Notes: generated by a model not told the origin, from the letters alone. Counted from the stretch's first letter, positions 27,445 through 37,792 are shown. The stretch is DNA of 64,000 nucleotides from Clostridium polyendosporum (GCF_018332455.1 NZ_BOPZ01000017.1:1-64000); one strand, 5' to 3'. Made by a program: numbers and translations.

Positions 27445-27966
27445 ATGAAAAAAAGTACATTACCAAACTTTTTTACCTTCAGTAACCTGTCCTTTGGACT
27501 ATTATCGATATTAGCAACTTATAATAGTAATTATTTTTTATCTGGCTTATTTATAATAATAGCAGGAGTTATTGACAGATACGATGGTAGAATTGCACGC
27601 TTATTAAATGTTTCAAGTGAATTAGGAAAAGAGTTAGATTCATTAGCGGATTTAGTTTCCTTTGGTGTTGCACCTTCAATATTAATTTATATTCTATATA
27701 GCTTTGAAAGTCTTGGTCCAAAAGGACTTTTAGGTTATGCTTTAGTTTTACTTTTCCCAATATGCGGAGCATTCAGACTTGCAAGATATAACACATCACA
27801 GTTTGATGGAGTTTTTACTGGCATACCTATCACAATAGCTGGAAGTTTCTTGGCTTTATTTGCATTAATAACTGCAAATAAAACAGCACCTATAGTGTTA
27901 CCAGTTATATTGATGATAGCATTTTCTTACTTAATGATTTCTAAATTTCAACTAAAGAAGTTTTAA
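27445..27966 (+). CDS. pssA: CDP-diacylglycerol--serine O-phosphatidyltransferase
   Basis: An integral membrane enzyme making phosphatidylserine from CDP-diacylglycerol and serine. The CDP-alcohol phosphotransferase signature D-G-x2-A-R-x8-G-x3-D-x3-D is exact (Asp47 to Asp69). The 173 residues with about five or six helices correspond to the compact clostridial/Bacillus form. No phosphatidylserine decarboxylase gene is adjacent. It is convergent with the next gene, and both share the hairpin at 27965-27995. Confidence 0.9.
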   Translation: MKKSTLPNFFTFSNLSFGLLSILATYNSNYFLSGLFIIIAGVIDRYDGRIARLLNVSSELGKELDSLADLVSFGVAPSILIYILYSFESLGPKGLLGYALVLLFPICGAFRLARYNTSQFDGVFTGIPITIAGSFLALFALITANKTAPIVLPVILMIAFSYLMISKFQLKKF

Positions 27967-27995
27967 AAAGAGCCTAATCACCATTAGGCTCTTTT
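27965..27995. terminator. Shared bidirectional terminator of pssA and the downstream convergent gene
   Basis: AAAAAGAGCCTAA (27965-27977) pairs with TTAGGCTCTTTT (27984-27995). The minus-strand gene ends inside it at 27974, so its last codons form part of the hairpin. Confidence 0.85.
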
Positions 27996-28579
27996 CCTTT
28001 ATCATCATCATTATGATTGTCATCATTCTCTTTGCATTTATCATCTTTACATTTATCATCGTTAATATTCTTCTTATTATCATTTTTAGAATTTTTCTTA
28101 ATATCTTTCCCTTTCTTTTTGTTTCTACCTTTAGGAAAAATGTTTTTAAAATTTTTAAAATTGTCTCCTAGTCCTCCTAGCCCTCCTAGTCCTCCTAGTT
28201 GGCCTGTTGTAAAAAAAGGATGATCTTCAGGTAACAACTGACTTAATACTGCTAACAATAAAATTGATTCTCCAAAAGATTCCCCAAAACATTCCTCTGA
28301 AGTTTTTTGTGCTATAACATTAGCCTTAAGTCTTATGTAGTCTAAATAGCAACATTCAATATTTTCTATTGTGTCGAGTAATACATCTATAATATCACCA
28401 AGCTGATTAGCTCTTTTTATTGCATTTCTAACATCCTTTTTCCTTGCTAATGCTATGCCATTAAGTTCTCCAGCACTACCTATAAGAGTTCTATATGCTG
28501 TAACATATTTTACCAATAAATCTGAAATATTGTTTACTTCTATAAAATATCCATCAAATAGCTGCTTATAGTCTTTCAT
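27974..28579 (-). CDS. Uncharacterised protein with GGL repeats and a charged low-complexity tail
   Basis: The 201 residues begin with a helical domain (1-115, two Cys in ENIECCYLDY), then a short GGLGGLGGLG repeat (about 129-138) encoded by near-identical TCCTCCTAG units, then a Lys-rich patch, and end in an Asn/Asp/Lys tail of about 50 residues. The composition recalls surface- or spore-associated proteins, but I recognise no family. There is no signal peptide. The stop is embedded in the shared terminator with pssA. The repeat-rich part may vary between strains. Confidence 0.65.
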   Translation of the reverse strand: MKDYKQLFDGYFIEVNNISDLLVKYVTAYRTLIGSAGELNGIALARKKDVRNAIKRANQLGDIIDVLLDTIENIECCYLDYIRLKANVIAQKTSEECFGESFGESILLLAVLSQLLPEDHPFFTTGQLGGLGGLGGLGDNFKNFKNIFPKGRNKKKGKDIKKNSKNDNKKNINDDKCKDDKCKENDDNHNDDDKGKEPNGD

Positions 28580-28728
28580 TAAACCACCTAAACCTATGTT
28601 ATCATAACATTTATATTATCTTTTTTATTATTTAATTACTTATATTGTTCGCTATAAAAAGACAAAAAAATGAAATTACAAATAAAGATAAACAACTTCA
28701 ATCCTCAACAAACTTCAGGAAAATAATA

Positions 28729-28753
28729 CGAAAAGGGCATCAAGCCCTTTTCG
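28729..28753 (-). terminator. Terminator of the rubrerythrin operon
   Basis: CGAAAAGGGC (28729-28738) pairs with GCCCTTTTCG (28744-28753) around ATCAA, directly after the stop of the 59-residue ORF. The minus strand continues into TATTATTTTCC. A GATAAACAACTTCA repeat arm lies at about 28686-28700. Confidence 0.75.
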
Positions 28754-28755
28754 CG

Positions 28756-28935
28756 TTACTTTCTTACCATTTCAGCAATAAATTCTTCATCTATCTCATT
28801 AAATAGTCTATTATAAGTACTATTATCTAATTTCCTTACAGTAACTTCATCTAAGAAATTCTCTATAAAATTAAACTCAGCATTGTCTTTCATAATAACA
28901 GGAAAGATATACTCTTCAGGATATGAGAAATACAT
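28756..28935 (-). CDS. Small acidic protein downstream of rubrerythrin
   Basis: A 59-codon frame (begins MYFSYPEEYIFP, ends IAEMVRK) starts 15 bp behind the rubrerythrin stop with a GGAGG ribosome site and ends just before the terminator at 28729-28753. That arrangement marks it as the second gene of the operon. It is acidic and probably helical, without Cys or a membrane segment. I do not recognise it. A peroxide- or oxygen-related role is suggested only by position. Confidence 0.65.
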   Translation of the reverse strand: MYFSYPEEYIFPVIMKDNAEFNFIENFLDEVTVRKLDNSTYNRLFNEIDEEFIAEMVRK

Positions 28936-28950
28936 TACCGCCCCTCCTCC

Positions 28951-29493
28951 TTACTCTACTTCACATTCACAATAAGGTTCAAAATATGCCCTTGGGAATT
29001 TGCATAATGGACAATATTCAGGAGCTTCAAATCCTTCATGAATATATCCGCAGTTCATACATCTCCACATACTTTCCTTATCACTCTTAAAAACTGTTCC
29101 CGCTTCAACCTTCTCATAAATTGCTTTAAATCTCTCACTGTGACTTTCTTCAACTTCTCTTAGTTCCTTATAAAAATCTGCAATTTCATCGAAGCCTTCA
29201 TCCTTTGCTGTATCTTCAAATTCCTTATATAGTTTCTTTGCTTCTTCTGTTTCTCCCATAACTGCATCCATTAAATTATCAGCAGTAGATTTAGTCATAC
29301 ATAAGTATCTACGAAAAACCTCTCTAGCATGAGCATATTCATTGCTAGCAGTTTCATCAAAAATATACGCTATCCATTGATAACCTTGTTCTCTTGCCTT
29401 TTCCCCATAAAAATTATATTTATTTCTTGCTCTAGATTCACCAGCAAAGGTTTTTAATAGATTTTTCTCTGTTTTACTACCTTTTATATTCAT
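28951..29493 (-). CDS. rbr: Rubrerythrin
   Basis: A non-haem diiron peroxidase with a C-terminal rubredoxin domain (180 residues). The ferritin-like domain (about 1-138) carries the diiron ligands in GESRARNKY, NEYAHAREV and EVEESHSERF. The rubredoxin domain has CMNCGYIHEG (about 144) and CPLCKFP (about 161). It reduces hydrogen peroxide with electrons from NADH via a reductase, a standard anaerobe defence. It leads a two-gene operon with the small ORF at 28756-28935. The second rubrerythrin at 56308 has the opposite domain order. Confidence 0.95.
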   Translation of the reverse strand: MNIKGSKTEKNLLKTFAGESRARNKYNFYGEKAREQGYQWIAYIFDETASNEYAHAREVFRRYLCMTKSTADNLMDAVMGETEEAKKLYKEFEDTAKDEGFDEIADFYKELREVEESHSERFKAIYEKVEAGTVFKSDKESMWRCMNCGYIHEGFEAPEYCPLCKFPRAYFEPYCECEVE

Positions 29494-29579
29494 TTTAGTC
29501 TCCCAAGATTACTCTCAACATTATAGTATTCATACCATCTAAATTTTGTTACGATGTTTACTTACTCTTAATTTTTAAT

Positions 29580-29783
29580 AAAAAAATTGCCAAGGCGACT
29601 ATGGAGCTGTCGATTTTTTTACGCATCCGCTTTTCCGAACACATGTGAGGAAAAATTAGCAGGCGAACTATATTTTATTTTTTACTCTTTAGGTGTTGTA
29701 ATTAAACTGGACGTCCTAAATTACATTTCAAGTTATCCGCAATTCTTGAATCTTATAATTTCCTATAAAGAGTAAAAAAAAGA
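29580..29783 (+). repeat. ~200-bp structured intergenic element, copy 1
   Basis: It shares about 85% identity by eye with 50780-50976. It begins with a hairpin between an A-rich arm (29580-29589) and CGATTTTTTT (29611-29620). It continues with the CGC/GCG-closed stem around CCGAACACATGTGAGG (29622-29665) and ends in a domain closed by TTTACTCTTTA (29681-29691) and TAAAGAGTAAA (29766-29776). Differences from copy 2 include a C-G to U.G change in the first stem and a C-G to U-A change in the second, so pairing is kept. It lies between divergent rubrerythrin and the spoVR terminator; a weak TTGTTA-N17-TAATTT precedes it. It could be a small RNA or a miniature mobile element. Confidence 0.65.
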
Positions 29784-29803
29784 CGACCATCGCCGTCTTT
29801 TTT
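29774..29803 (-). terminator. Terminator of the prkA-yhbH-spoVR operon
   Basis: AAAAGACG (ending 29785) pairs with CGTCTTTT (from 29794), flanked by A and T tracts. The spoVR stop codon is at its edge. Confidence 0.8.
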
Positions 29804-31175
29804 ACTTTGTTGATATCTTCTTTCCATCATCACATATTATACTTAATTCTGAACCTTCTTTATTCTTTGTTAATAATACTACCTTATAGCCCCAAAGTTC
29901 ATACATATGCTTTAAAGTTTCCTTAGCATAAATCATGTCCAGTTCCCTTCCGTCAAATACATGTTCTAAGGTTAATGTGTAGTCTTTTGTATTCATATCT
30001 ACAACTCTTATATATGGTATACTTCCCATTCCACAGCTAGAAGCTAAAGTATCTCTTATCTTCTTCCATCCACCCTCATCAGATACCTCATCAACAACAT
30101 AGTCAAATCCCTTTTTGCCATATTGGAACAGGTTAAGTTCCGCACAGAGTTCTTCAGTTAAGTATCTTCTCAAGAATGAATTATCTCTTTCAATAGCTCT
30201 AACTTCAAAAATCTTTTCTCTACCATACCTTTTTTCAATATCTTCTAAAAGCTTAAAGCCAATATAATAAGGATTTAATCCTCCTAAAACTGGAGCAACT
30301 ACATCATTATGTCGCTTTAAGAACTCTATATGAAGCTCTTGTGGTAAGTCTAGCTTCTTTAATATATTGTAATGCCAGTAGCTAGCCCATCCTTCATTCA
30401 TTATCTTTGTTTCAATCTGAGGAATGAAATAGAGGGTTTCTTTCCTTACAATTTTCAGTATTGTCTTTTCCCAATCTTGAAGCTTTCCATAATCAATTAT
30501 AAATTGAATCACATCATCTTCTGGGCTTAAAGGAATTTTAGAAATATCAGGCGGTTCTATCACTACATTTTCATCTAATATTCCTCGGTCATCTAATTTT
30601 TTTGAATAATCTTGAATTAACCTTTTTTGTTGTTCTGCTTGAGAAATTTTCTTTTCCCCTATTACTCTAGAAATCTGGAATCTTATTGCATGTGCTGCAT
30701 CTAAAATTCTTTCAACTCTCTCATATCCAATGCTTGGATCATTAATGCATCTTCTTATAGTATCTGCATTAAGCTTAAACGTCTCAAGAGTTTGATTAGC
30801 ATCTGTACCGCACTTAAAAAGTCTATTATTTTTAAAGAAATCATTATGTCCATAAACATGAGCCATAGTTAATATCTGGAGTAAGAGGGTATTGTCCTTC
30901 ATGAGGTAACCAAGGCAGGGGTTGGAATTTATAACCATTTCATAAGGCAATCCTGTAAGATTTAGTGAATATAGTGTTTTACTTTTCTCATAGGATTTAC
31001 CAAAACTCCAGTGAGGATACCTAGAAGGCATTCCCACATAGGCTTCATAACCCAACATCTCATTGTATCCTATAACTTCAAACTCTTGTGGGTAATAATC
31101 AAGCCCTACTGAATTAACTACCTCTTCTATCCTATCATTCCACTTTTCTAACTCCCTAACGGTATAATCCATCAT
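29802..31175 (-). CDS. spoVR: SpoVR family protein
   Basis: The 457 residues match SpoVR/YcgB throughout, for example the N-terminal [23 protein letters not shown] near 115 and [11 protein letters not shown] near 260. In Bacillus SpoVR affects spore cortex formation; in enterobacteria YcgB acts in a starvation module with YeaG and YeaH. The biochemical activity is unknown. The start overlaps the yhbH stop by four bases (ATGA), indicating translational coupling. GAGGAGG precedes the ATG; a second ATG directly follows and could be used instead. Confidence 0.93.
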   Translation of the reverse strand: MMDYTVRELEKWNDRIEEVVNSVGLDYYPQEFEVIGYNEMLGYEAYVGMPSRYPHWSFGKSYEKSKTLYSLNLTGLPYEMVINSNPCLGYLMKDNTLLLQILTMAHVYGHNDFFKNNRLFKCGTDANQTLETFKLNADTIRRCINDPSIGYERVERILDAAHAIRFQISRVIGEKKISQAEQQKRLIQDYSKKLDDRGILDENVVIEPPDISKIPLSPEDDVIQFIIDYGKLQDWEKTILKIVRKETLYFIPQIETKIMNEGWASYWHYNILKKLDLPQELHIEFLKRHNDVVAPVLGGLNPYYIGFKLLEDIEKRYGREKIFEVRAIERDNSFLRRYLTEELCAELNLFQYGKKGFDYVVDEVSDEGGWKKIRDTLASSCGMGSIPYIRVVDMNTKDYTLTLEHVFDGRELDMIYAKETLKHMYELWGYKVVLLTKNKEGSELSIICDDGKKISTK

Positions 31176-32347
31176 GCTTCCTCCTCTAGTTCCTTTGACA
31201 GCATTAACTTAAGAGCATGCCATAGGTCCTTCTTTTCTTTAACAATTACAGAAGCAAAATTCTTTTTCTTTATTTCCTTTAAGAATCTAACATACATAGT
31301 GGTTGAATAAGTAGAAGGAAGAAGTTCTGCATAACCAAGAAGATTACTTATATCACAGAGCTCATTAACTGCCTTTATTGCTCTTTCATTATCTTCACTC
31401 CAGTTATCTCCATCAGAAGCATAAAACGGATAAATGTTCCATACACTTGGAGGATATTTTGTTTTTATAAGTTCCAAGGTCTTGTAAAGTCCAGAAGAGA
31501 TATACGTTCCCCCAGACTCAGCCTTATGAAAGAACTCATACTCACTTACAATTTTTGCCGTAGTAGTATGGGATATAAACTCAAAAGCTATATTATTATA
31601 TTTTCTTTTTATAAATCTTGAAAGTACAAAGAAGAATGACCGAGCAAGAAATTTCTTTGAGTTGTCCATAGAACCTGAAACGTCCATTATAAATATCATA
31701 ACAGCATTACTTTCTTTTTTAGGCTTCATCTTAACTTTATAATATCTTAAATCTTCTTCTCTGAATGGGAATCTTTCAAGAACTGTATTAGAACCAAGTT
31801 CTTTCAAGGCCCTTCTCTTCCCTTGCTTTCTTGCAATCTTAGACATAACTGTTCTTTTTTTAGCAAGCCTTGGATTTATACCATATCTTTGATATCCCCT
31901 TTTTCTTCCACTACTTTCTACAATGATTTCCGAGTACTTCTTTCTATCAAGGTTCGGAAGATCAAGATCTTCTACAATGTAATCAAGAAGTTCTTCAAGA
32001 GTGATTTCAGTTTCATATACATCTTCACCTTCTTGATTACCTGCAGAACCTGTGCCTGATCCACTTTGCTCTCCAGCACTGCCGAGCTTATCGCCTCTTT
32101 TTTCTCCTCCAGCACCAGATGCTACTCCCTTATTATTTTTTCCATATATAAATTGATATTCCTTTATTCCTCTTATTGGAATCTTAAACTTTTTATTTTT
32201 ACTTTCTCCTATAATACTTTCCTCTGATAATATATCTCCAAGATTTTCTTTTATTGATTTTTCTACAAGCTGCCTATGTCTTCTTCTGTCCTCAATAGAT
32301 CTATCATGCTCAAGAGGATTTTCACCATGATCTCTAAAAATAGCCAT
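31172..32347 (-). CDS. yhbH: DUF444/YhbH family von Willebrand A-domain protein
   Basis: The 391 residues carry an N-terminal charged region with a linker rich in Gly and Ser (about 85-105, [19 protein letters not shown]) and a C-terminal VWA domain with a MIDAS-like DVSGSMD (about 220). It is the middle gene of the conserved prkA-yhbH-spoVR (yeaG-yeaH-ycgB) trio. A longer in-frame start at 32413 would overlap prkA and is unlikely; GGAAGG and the 5-bp gap after the prkA stop support 32347. The family is expressed in sporulation or starvation and is thought to work with the PrkA kinase. Confidence 0.92.
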   Translation of the reverse strand: MAIFRDHGENPLEHDRSIEDRRRHRQLVEKSIKENLGDILSEESIIGESKNKKFKIPIRGIKEYQFIYGKNNKGVASGAGGEKRGDKLGSAGEQSGSGTGSAGNQEGEDVYETEITLEELLDYIVEDLDLPNLDRKKYSEIIVESSGRKRGYQRYGINPRLAKKRTVMSKIARKQGKRRALKELGSNTVLERFPFREEDLRYYKVKMKPKKESNAVMIFIMDVSGSMDNSKKFLARSFFFVLSRFIKRKYNNIAFEFISHTTTAKIVSEYEFFHKAESGGTYISSGLYKTLELIKTKYPPSVWNIYPFYASDGDNWSEDNERAIKAVNELCDISNLLGYAELLPSTYSTTMYVRFLKEIKKKNFASVIVKEKKDLWHALKLMLSKELEEEA

Positions 32348-32352
32348 AGTTA

Positions 32353-34275
32353 TCAGTCCTTCCACAAGTTGTTTGCAGCATATTTTAATATAACGTCGCA
32401 ACAGTGAGAACAATACCCATTTTTCTTCATTTCCTCTACCATGACGCTATATTTTTCATCCTGCTCCTTATCTCTAACTCTTGATTTAGTTATAATTCTT
32501 GATAAGTCTTTGACAGAAGCAGTTAGCTTCTTTTCTATAGCTTCCTTTAGTGGTTCATAGGAAGTATAATCTATCTTTCCACCATTTCTAACTACATAGA
32601 ACATATAGGATGTAACATCTGATCTAAACCCTTTAGATGAACTTTCAGAAATTCCTATCTGCTCTTCAATACTTCTCATAAAGCTTTCATCAGGATTAAG
32701 CTCTTCTCCAGTAGAAGTATCTTTAAGCTTAGCCTTATTAACATAAGCCTCTGCATTATCTAGATAGTTGTTAAATAAGCTTTCAGCTTGCTCTCTGAAA
32801 GAATGAATAAATGCCTTGGTAATTTCCTTTTCAAGGATTTTATTATATTCCTTTCTGATAGTATCCTGAATAAAACCAAGATACTTTTTCTTATCTTCTT
32901 GAGAGATGTCTAAATCCTTTACGGACTTGATCATACTTTCCATTATACTTAGAGCATTTATGCAGTGGAAATCTGAGTTGGAAAGAGCATTATCTATGGC
33001 TTTTACAATAAATCTAGTAGATATACCCTTCATACCTTCAGTTGGACCTGCTTCTTCTCTTAATTCCATCATGTCGATCTTCTTAGTACTTCCCTTCTCC
33101 ACAATATCTTCTCCGTTATAAATCTTAAGTTTTGTCATTGGATCAACCTTTGATGAAGGAGAAAGTCTTGAAAGTATAGCTAGCATTGCAGCTACTTCTA
33201 TAGTATGTGGAGCTATATGGGCTTTGAAATTACTCTTTCTTAATATCTTTTCATATATCTTCTTTTCTTCATTTAACTCTAAGCAGTACGGAACTTCAAT
33301 CTTAACAATTCTGTCTAGTATAGCTTCATTCGTATGATCTGACTTGAACTTATGCCACTCTGCTTCATTGGAGTGTGCAATTATAAGTCCATCAAAATAA
33401 ATCATTGACCCCTTACCTGGAGATGGTATAGATTTTTCTTGTGTAGCGGTAATTATTGTATGAAGGTATTCAACATCATTCTTAAATACTTCTATAAACT
33501 CAACTAAACCTCTGTTACCTACGTTAAAGGCTCCATTTAGTGAGAATATTCTCGGATCATCTTCTGGATACATATCCATTTTAGAAATATCTATTGAACC
33601 AGTTAAAATAGAAGTATCCTGATTATTTGGGTCAACTGGTGGAACAACACCTATTCCTTTTCTTGATCTTATAGAGAAATTTTTTGTCTCTACAGGAAAA
33701 TCCTCATATCTTCCCTCAAATTCATTCATTAGCCTGTAACGACATACTGGGCAAAGATCACCTTCGATCTGCACTCCGAGCATATCTTCAAACTGTTTTC
33801 TTAAATGCTTTGGAATAAGATGTAGAGGTTCTTCATGCATTGGACATCCTTTTATAGTATATATTGGATCAGATTCTTCTAAAGCTTTCTTTAATGTTTC
33901 TACTAGTGATGATTTTCCAGCTCCTACAGGTCCAACTAAATAAAGAACCTGTCTTGCTTCTTCTCCCTTCATCGAAGCAGAATAGAAATAATTAACAAGC
34001 TTCATTAACACCTTATCAATTCCAAAGAAGTCATTCCTAAAGAAGTTATACCTCTTTATAATGTCATTTCCGTAGATTTTTTTAATTCTTGGATTTTCCT
34101 CTGGTTTTAATGATTCACTACCCTTACTTACTATCATTTCATAAATTCTTTTATGAGATAGTTTTGCGATGTCTGGATTATTCTTTATTATTTCAAGATA
34201 TTCTATAAACGTCCCTTCAAACTTTTCTTTATTATGCCTTTCTCTATCACTCTCAATAAATTGTTTAAAATTCAT
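32353..34275 (-). CDS. prkA: PrkA serine protein kinase / AAA+ ATPase
   Basis: The 640 residues contain an AAA+ domain with the P-loop GPVGAGKS (about 115-122) and a C-terminal PrkA kinase-like region (about 390-630). A CPVCRYR zinc-like pair lies near 180. In Bacillus PrkA affects sporulation; the E. coli orthologue YeaG acts under nitrogen starvation. GGAGGGAGG favours the ATG at 34275; the 15 extra upstream codons of the longest frame include the ribosome site and are not coding. It is the first gene of the trio with yhbH and spoVR. Confidence 0.93.
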   Translation of the reverse strand: MNFKQFIESDRERHNKEKFEGTFIEYLEIIKNNPDIAKLSHKRIYEMIVSKGSESLKPEENPRIKKIYGNDIIKRYNFFRNDFFGIDKVLMKLVNYFYSASMKGEEARQVLYLVGPVGAGKSSLVETLKKALEESDPIYTIKGCPMHEEPLHLIPKHLRKQFEDMLGVQIEGDLCPVCRYRLMNEFEGRYEDFPVETKNFSIRSRKGIGVVPPVDPNNQDTSILTGSIDISKMDMYPEDDPRIFSLNGAFNVGNRGLVEFIEVFKNDVEYLHTIITATQEKSIPSPGKGSMIYFDGLIIAHSNEAEWHKFKSDHTNEAILDRIVKIEVPYCLELNEEKKIYEKILRKSNFKAHIAPHTIEVAAMLAILSRLSPSSKVDPMTKLKIYNGEDIVEKGSTKKIDMMELREEAGPTEGMKGISTRFIVKAIDNALSNSDFHCINALSIMESMIKSVKDLDISQEDKKKYLGFIQDTIRKEYNKILEKEITKAFIHSFREQAESLFNNYLDNAEAYVNKAKLKDTSTGEELNPDESFMRSIEEQIGISESSSKGFRSDVTSYMFYVVRNGGKIDYTSYEPLKEAIEKKLTASVKDLSRIITKSRVRDKEQDEKYSVMVEEMKKNGYCSHCCDVILKYAANNLWKD

Positions 34276-34560
34276 ACATCCTCCCTCCTTTTGTAAAAAT
34301 ATATTCAACAAGATACTCAATCTATGACAAATAAAAGAATGAATATCTATTAAAAATAACGTTTTTTTTTATTTCCAATAACAAATACCTAATTTTTTCA
34401 CAAAAATAAAGTTGACCAGGCATCGAACCTGCTCAACTTTAACCACATTTCACCTAATAAAATAACAAAAAATAAAATTGAATAAGCTCAATGCCTATTC
34501 AATTTCAGCTAAATTTTATTTTATAAAATAATAATAAATAAAGAAATTACCTCTTAAACC
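34276..34560. other. Gap between recQ and prkA with two AGGC/GCCT hairpins
   Basis: Two hairpins of the dispersed terminator family lie at 34408-34440 (AAAGTTGACCAGG type) and 34475-34505 (AAATTGAATAAGC type). The second, nearest the recQ stop, is the likely recQ terminator. A long T run (about 34362-34371) precedes prkA. Confidence 0.6.
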
Positions 34561-36327
34561 TTATCTAGTTACATGATCGTTAATTAAGTTTAATATAAAT
34601 TCGCCATATCTTTGAAGTTTTTTCTCTCCAACTCCTCTTATTGATAAAAGTTCTTCTCTGCTTCTAGGCTTAAAATTTGCAATTTCTATAAGGGAAGCAT
34701 CAGAAAAAATAATATACGGCTTTACCCCATCTTTTTCTGCCATATTCTTTCTTAAGATTCTCAATTTTTTAAATAGAATCTCATCTTCTACTACCTCTAT
34801 TGCACTATTTTTTAATCTTAAAATTGCCTTTTCCTTTCCCTTAAGTATCTTAATAGATTTTTCATTGAGTTTAAGCATAGAATATGTCCCTTGCTTTAAG
34901 TTCACATATCCTTCCTCAATCATAGAACTTATTATATCTTTTATAAACCTTGAACTATAATCCTTCATAATTCCATAAGTAGAAAGCTCATTAAGCTTAT
35001 TTTCTATAATTTTTGCACCAGAATAACCTCTTAAAATATCTATTAAAACTGATATACCAAATCGTTCTCTAGTTCTATATACACAGGATAAAATTTTCTG
35101 AGCTTCTATGGTTATATCTCTAAGCTCGTCATTACTTAAACAATTACTACAATTATTGCAATAATCCCTAGCATCATTATCTCCAAAATAACTTAGTATA
35201 AAATTTCTATAACACCGCTTTGTTTCACAGAAATCTACTATAGCTTGAAGCTTTCTTATCTCTATTTCTCTCCTACTAATAGATGATGAGGTATTTATTA
35301 TATACTCCTGCCTTGGTATGTCTTCTCTTGAATAAAGGAGATGACACCAGCAGTTTTCTCCGTCCCTTCCGCCTCTTCCTATTTCCTGATAATAGCTTTC
35401 TAAATTCTTTGGAATAGAAAAATGTATAATAAATCTTACATTAGATTTATCTATGCCCATACCAAAAGCATTAGTAGCAACCATAACATAGAATCTTTCA
35501 AAAAGAAAATCATCCTGAAACTTCTCTTTTTCCTGATCCCTAAGACCTCCATGATACTTCCCTATACTAAATCCCCTTTCTCTCAGATATTCATATAAGC
35601 TATCTACTTCCTTTCTTGTAGCACAGTATATAATACCTGATTGTTCAGGATTGTCTCTTAAGAAATCCTTTATAAACTCCAGTTTATCTACTTCTTTATG
35701 TATATTTATTAAAAGATTATCTCTATTAAAGCCACCTAAATAAGTAAAAGGATTAGTGAGTCCTAAAAGAGCTACTGAATCACCCCTTACCTGTTGAGTA
35801 GCTGTAGCTGTAAAGGCAGTAACCACTGGCCTTCTTTTTAAGGATTCCACAAAGGAAAAAATAAATCTATAGCTAGGTCTAAAATCATGTCCCCATTGAG
35901 ATACACAGTGTGCTTCATCTATTGCAACTTGTGCAATATCTAAAGTTTTTAGAAGCCTTACACAGTATTCTGATTCAAGTCTCTCTGGCGCGATATAAAT
36001 AAGCTTATATCTTCCTATAACTCCACCATCTATAATTTCTCTTATTGCATCCATTTTCAGAGTACTATTTATGTACGCTGCAGGAATACCTATAGAATTT
36101 ATACTATCTACTTGATCCTTCATAAGAGAAATTAAAGGAGATATTACTATTGTTACACCCTGCATAAGCACTGCTGGAACTTGATAACAAATAGACTTAC
36201 CACCTCCTGTTGGCAGTACACCAAACACATCTCTTCCCTTTAATATGTTTTCAATTATTACGTATTGGCCTTCTCTAAAGCTGCTATATCCAAAATATCT
36301 TTTTAACACCTTAAGTGCTCTTTCCAT
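34561..36327 (-). CDS. recQ: RecQ-family ATP-dependent DNA helicase
   Basis: The 588 residues hold the superfamily 2 helicase motifs: LPTGGGKSICYQ (Walker A, about 36-47), DEAHC (about 138-142) and TAFTATA (about 168), then motif VI QEIGRGGRDG (about 325). The RQC zinc cysteines (CETKRCYR...CNNCSNC, about 372-400) and a C-terminal HRDC domain (about 510-585, ending RSREELLSIRGVGEKKL) follow. It unwinds recombination and replication intermediates. It is longer than helicase-only clostridial RecQ proteins. AAGGAG precedes the ATG. Confidence 0.93.
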   Translation of the reverse strand: MERALKVLKRYFGYSSFREGQYVIIENILKGRDVFGVLPTGGGKSICYQVPAVLMQGVTIVISPLISLMKDQVDSINSIGIPAAYINSTLKMDAIREIIDGGVIGRYKLIYIAPERLESEYCVRLLKTLDIAQVAIDEAHCVSQWGHDFRPSYRFIFSFVESLKRRPVVTAFTATATQQVRGDSVALLGLTNPFTYLGGFNRDNLLINIHKEVDKLEFIKDFLRDNPEQSGIIYCATRKEVDSLYEYLRERGFSIGKYHGGLRDQEKEKFQDDFLFERFYVMVATNAFGMGIDKSNVRFIIHFSIPKNLESYYQEIGRGGRDGENCWCHLLYSREDIPRQEYIINTSSSISRREIEIRKLQAIVDFCETKRCYRNFILSYFGDNDARDYCNNCSNCLSNDELRDITIEAQKILSCVYRTRERFGISVLIDILRGYSGAKIIENKLNELSTYGIMKDYSSRFIKDIISSMIEEGYVNLKQGTYSMLKLNEKSIKILKGKEKAILRLKNSAIEVVEDEILFKKLRILRKNMAEKDGVKPYIIFSDASLIEIANFKPRSREELLSIRGVGEKKLQRYGEFILNLINDHVTR

Positions 36328-36880
36328 ATATACTCTCCTTACATAGAAAGTTTATATAGATAAACAACTTCATAACTTAATTTATAATTCAGAAAAAAGT
36401 ACTGCATGTTAGGGCTATTTGCTATTATTTCACAAAATGAAATCTAGCTAAAAATTAGTAAATTCCATACCTATTAACTTTTATTTTTCCTGAATTGGTT
36501 AAGTTTTTAAGTCACTTATCTTAATGAATTAATTCTTATTTGCTGCGATTTCACTTTGTGAAATCTCTCTAAAAGTGAATAGGTTTGATACATATTCACT
36601 TTTATTTTACATCACTATTTAGTAAATGTAAGTTTCTAGATACGAGACATCATTATTAAAAATATTGCCTAAATAATCTAAACTTATAAATAAAATTATC
36701 TTTGTCCATATTATACTTTTTAACGAAATTCTTTGCTATATAAATGCATAAATTAATAACCAATTTACAGCTAACTATGGCTTGAAGTTGTGTATCTACA
36801 GCTTGAGTGAGATTTCACTTCGTGAAATGACAGCTTATCCACAATTCTTGAATTTTATAACTGGTCTAAAGAGTAAAAAA
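36328..36880. repeat. Repeat-packed intergenic region between recQ and thiD
   Basis: The gap contains a run of dispersed modules. GATAAACAACTTCATAACTT lies at 36359-36378. The 19-nt hairpin module occurs at 36427-36443, 36547-36565 (GATTTCACTTTGTGAAATC) and 36811-36828. An AGTGAATAGG-type hairpin is at 36571-36603, another arm at 36784-36802, and 36830-36879 copies the right end of the ~200-bp element (CTAAAGAGTAAAA). No gene or ribosome site is seen. It looks like serial insertion of short elements. Confidence 0.6.
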
Positions 36881-36900
36881 AAGCAGACTCAAAGCCTGCA
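36881..36900 (-). terminator. Terminator of thiD
   Basis: On the minus strand GCAGGCT (36899-36893) pairs with AGTCTGC (36889-36883), followed by eight T. Confidence 0.75.
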
Positions 36901-36942
36901 ATAATAAATTATAAAATTAACTTTTTAGTATAATATTTAATC

Positions 36943-37755
36943 TTACTTCTCTGATAAAATGCCAGCATTTTTATAAAGCTCATAAAAATGATTTGTTGGC
37001 CCTACTCCCTTACCTAGTTTAAAACCATGCTCAATAGCAATCGTTATATAATTTTTTGCTTCTTTAATAGCTTGTGCTATAGGCATTCCTTTTGCAAGGT
37101 TTGCTGCGATAGTTGAAGAGAGAGTACATCCGGTGCCATGGGTATGGTTATTTTTAATTTTCTCTCCCTCATAAACTAAAACCACTTGTCCATCATATAA
37201 AAGATCGGTAGAGGTATCTTTTAAGTGGCCGCCCTTCACCAATACGTACTTTGAGCCAAACTTCTTCAATTCTTTAGCTGCTTTCTCCATCTCCTTTAAA
37301 GAGGTTATTTCTCTCCCTAAAATCTCTTCTGCTTCTGGTAGGTTAGGAGTTATCAATGTTGTCAACGGAAAAAGCTCCTCTATAAGAGCTTCCTTTGCAT
37401 CCTCAGATAAAAGTTTAAAACCGCTTTTGGAAATCATAACTGGATCCAATACTACTGGTGGAAGTTCTTTTACCTTCCTTAAGGCTGCTGAAATTGCTTT
37501 TATTGATTCAACTTTAGAAACCATCCCTATTTTTACAGCATGAACTTCAATATCCTCAAAAATAACTTCAATTTGTTTAGATATCATTTCAGGATTTACA
37601 TCCTGAATTCCAAAAACCCCTTGAGTATTTTGTGCTGTTATTGCTGTTATTACACTCATGCCATAAACCCCATTAGCAGAAAACGCCTTAAGGTCTGCTT
37701 GAATTCCAGCTCCGCCACAACTGTCTGATCCTGCAATAGTTAGTGCATGAAACAT
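36943..37755 (-). CDS. thiD: Hydroxymethylpyrimidine (phosphate) kinase
   Basis: A ribokinase-fold enzyme phosphorylating HMP and HMP-P in thiamin synthesis or salvage (270 residues). N-terminal GSDSCGGAGIQADLKAF (about 9-25) and C-terminal HTHGTGCTLSS (about 205-215, with the catalytic Cys/Asp region) are typical of ThiD. It stands alone behind a TPP riboswitch, so HMP salvage is at least one role; pyridoxal kinase activity is an alternative in some family members. AAGGAGG precedes the ATG. Confidence 0.94.
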   Translation of the reverse strand: MFHALTIAGSDSCGGAGIQADLKAFSANGVYGMSVITAITAQNTQGVFGIQDVNPEMISKQIEVIFEDIEVHAVKIGMVSKVESIKAISAALRKVKELPPVVLDPVMISKSGFKLLSEDAKEALIEELFPLTTLITPNLPEAEEILGREITSLKEMEKAAKELKKFGSKYVLVKGGHLKDTSTDLLYDGQVVLVYEGEKIKNNHTHGTGCTLSSTIAANLAKGMPIAQAIKEAKNYITIAIEHGFKLGKGVGPTNHFYELYKNAGILSEK

Positions 37756-37792
37756 AATCTATACCTCCTTATGTATTGATAGTAAATAAAAA

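Noticed and set aside
28150-28205. TCCTCCTAG repeats considered as a regulatory repeat or CRISPR-like unit
   Set aside because: They are in frame within the gene at 27974-28579 and encode the GGL tract.
29587-29775. 62-codon ORF inside the ~200-bp element
   Set aside because: Copy 2 of the element differs by indels and changes that do not keep the frame, while pairing is kept, so RNA structure is the better reading.
36328-36942. Repeat-rich gap considered as a CRISPR array
   Set aside because: The repeated units are short, unequally spaced and of three kinds; there are no constant repeat-spacer units and no cas genes.
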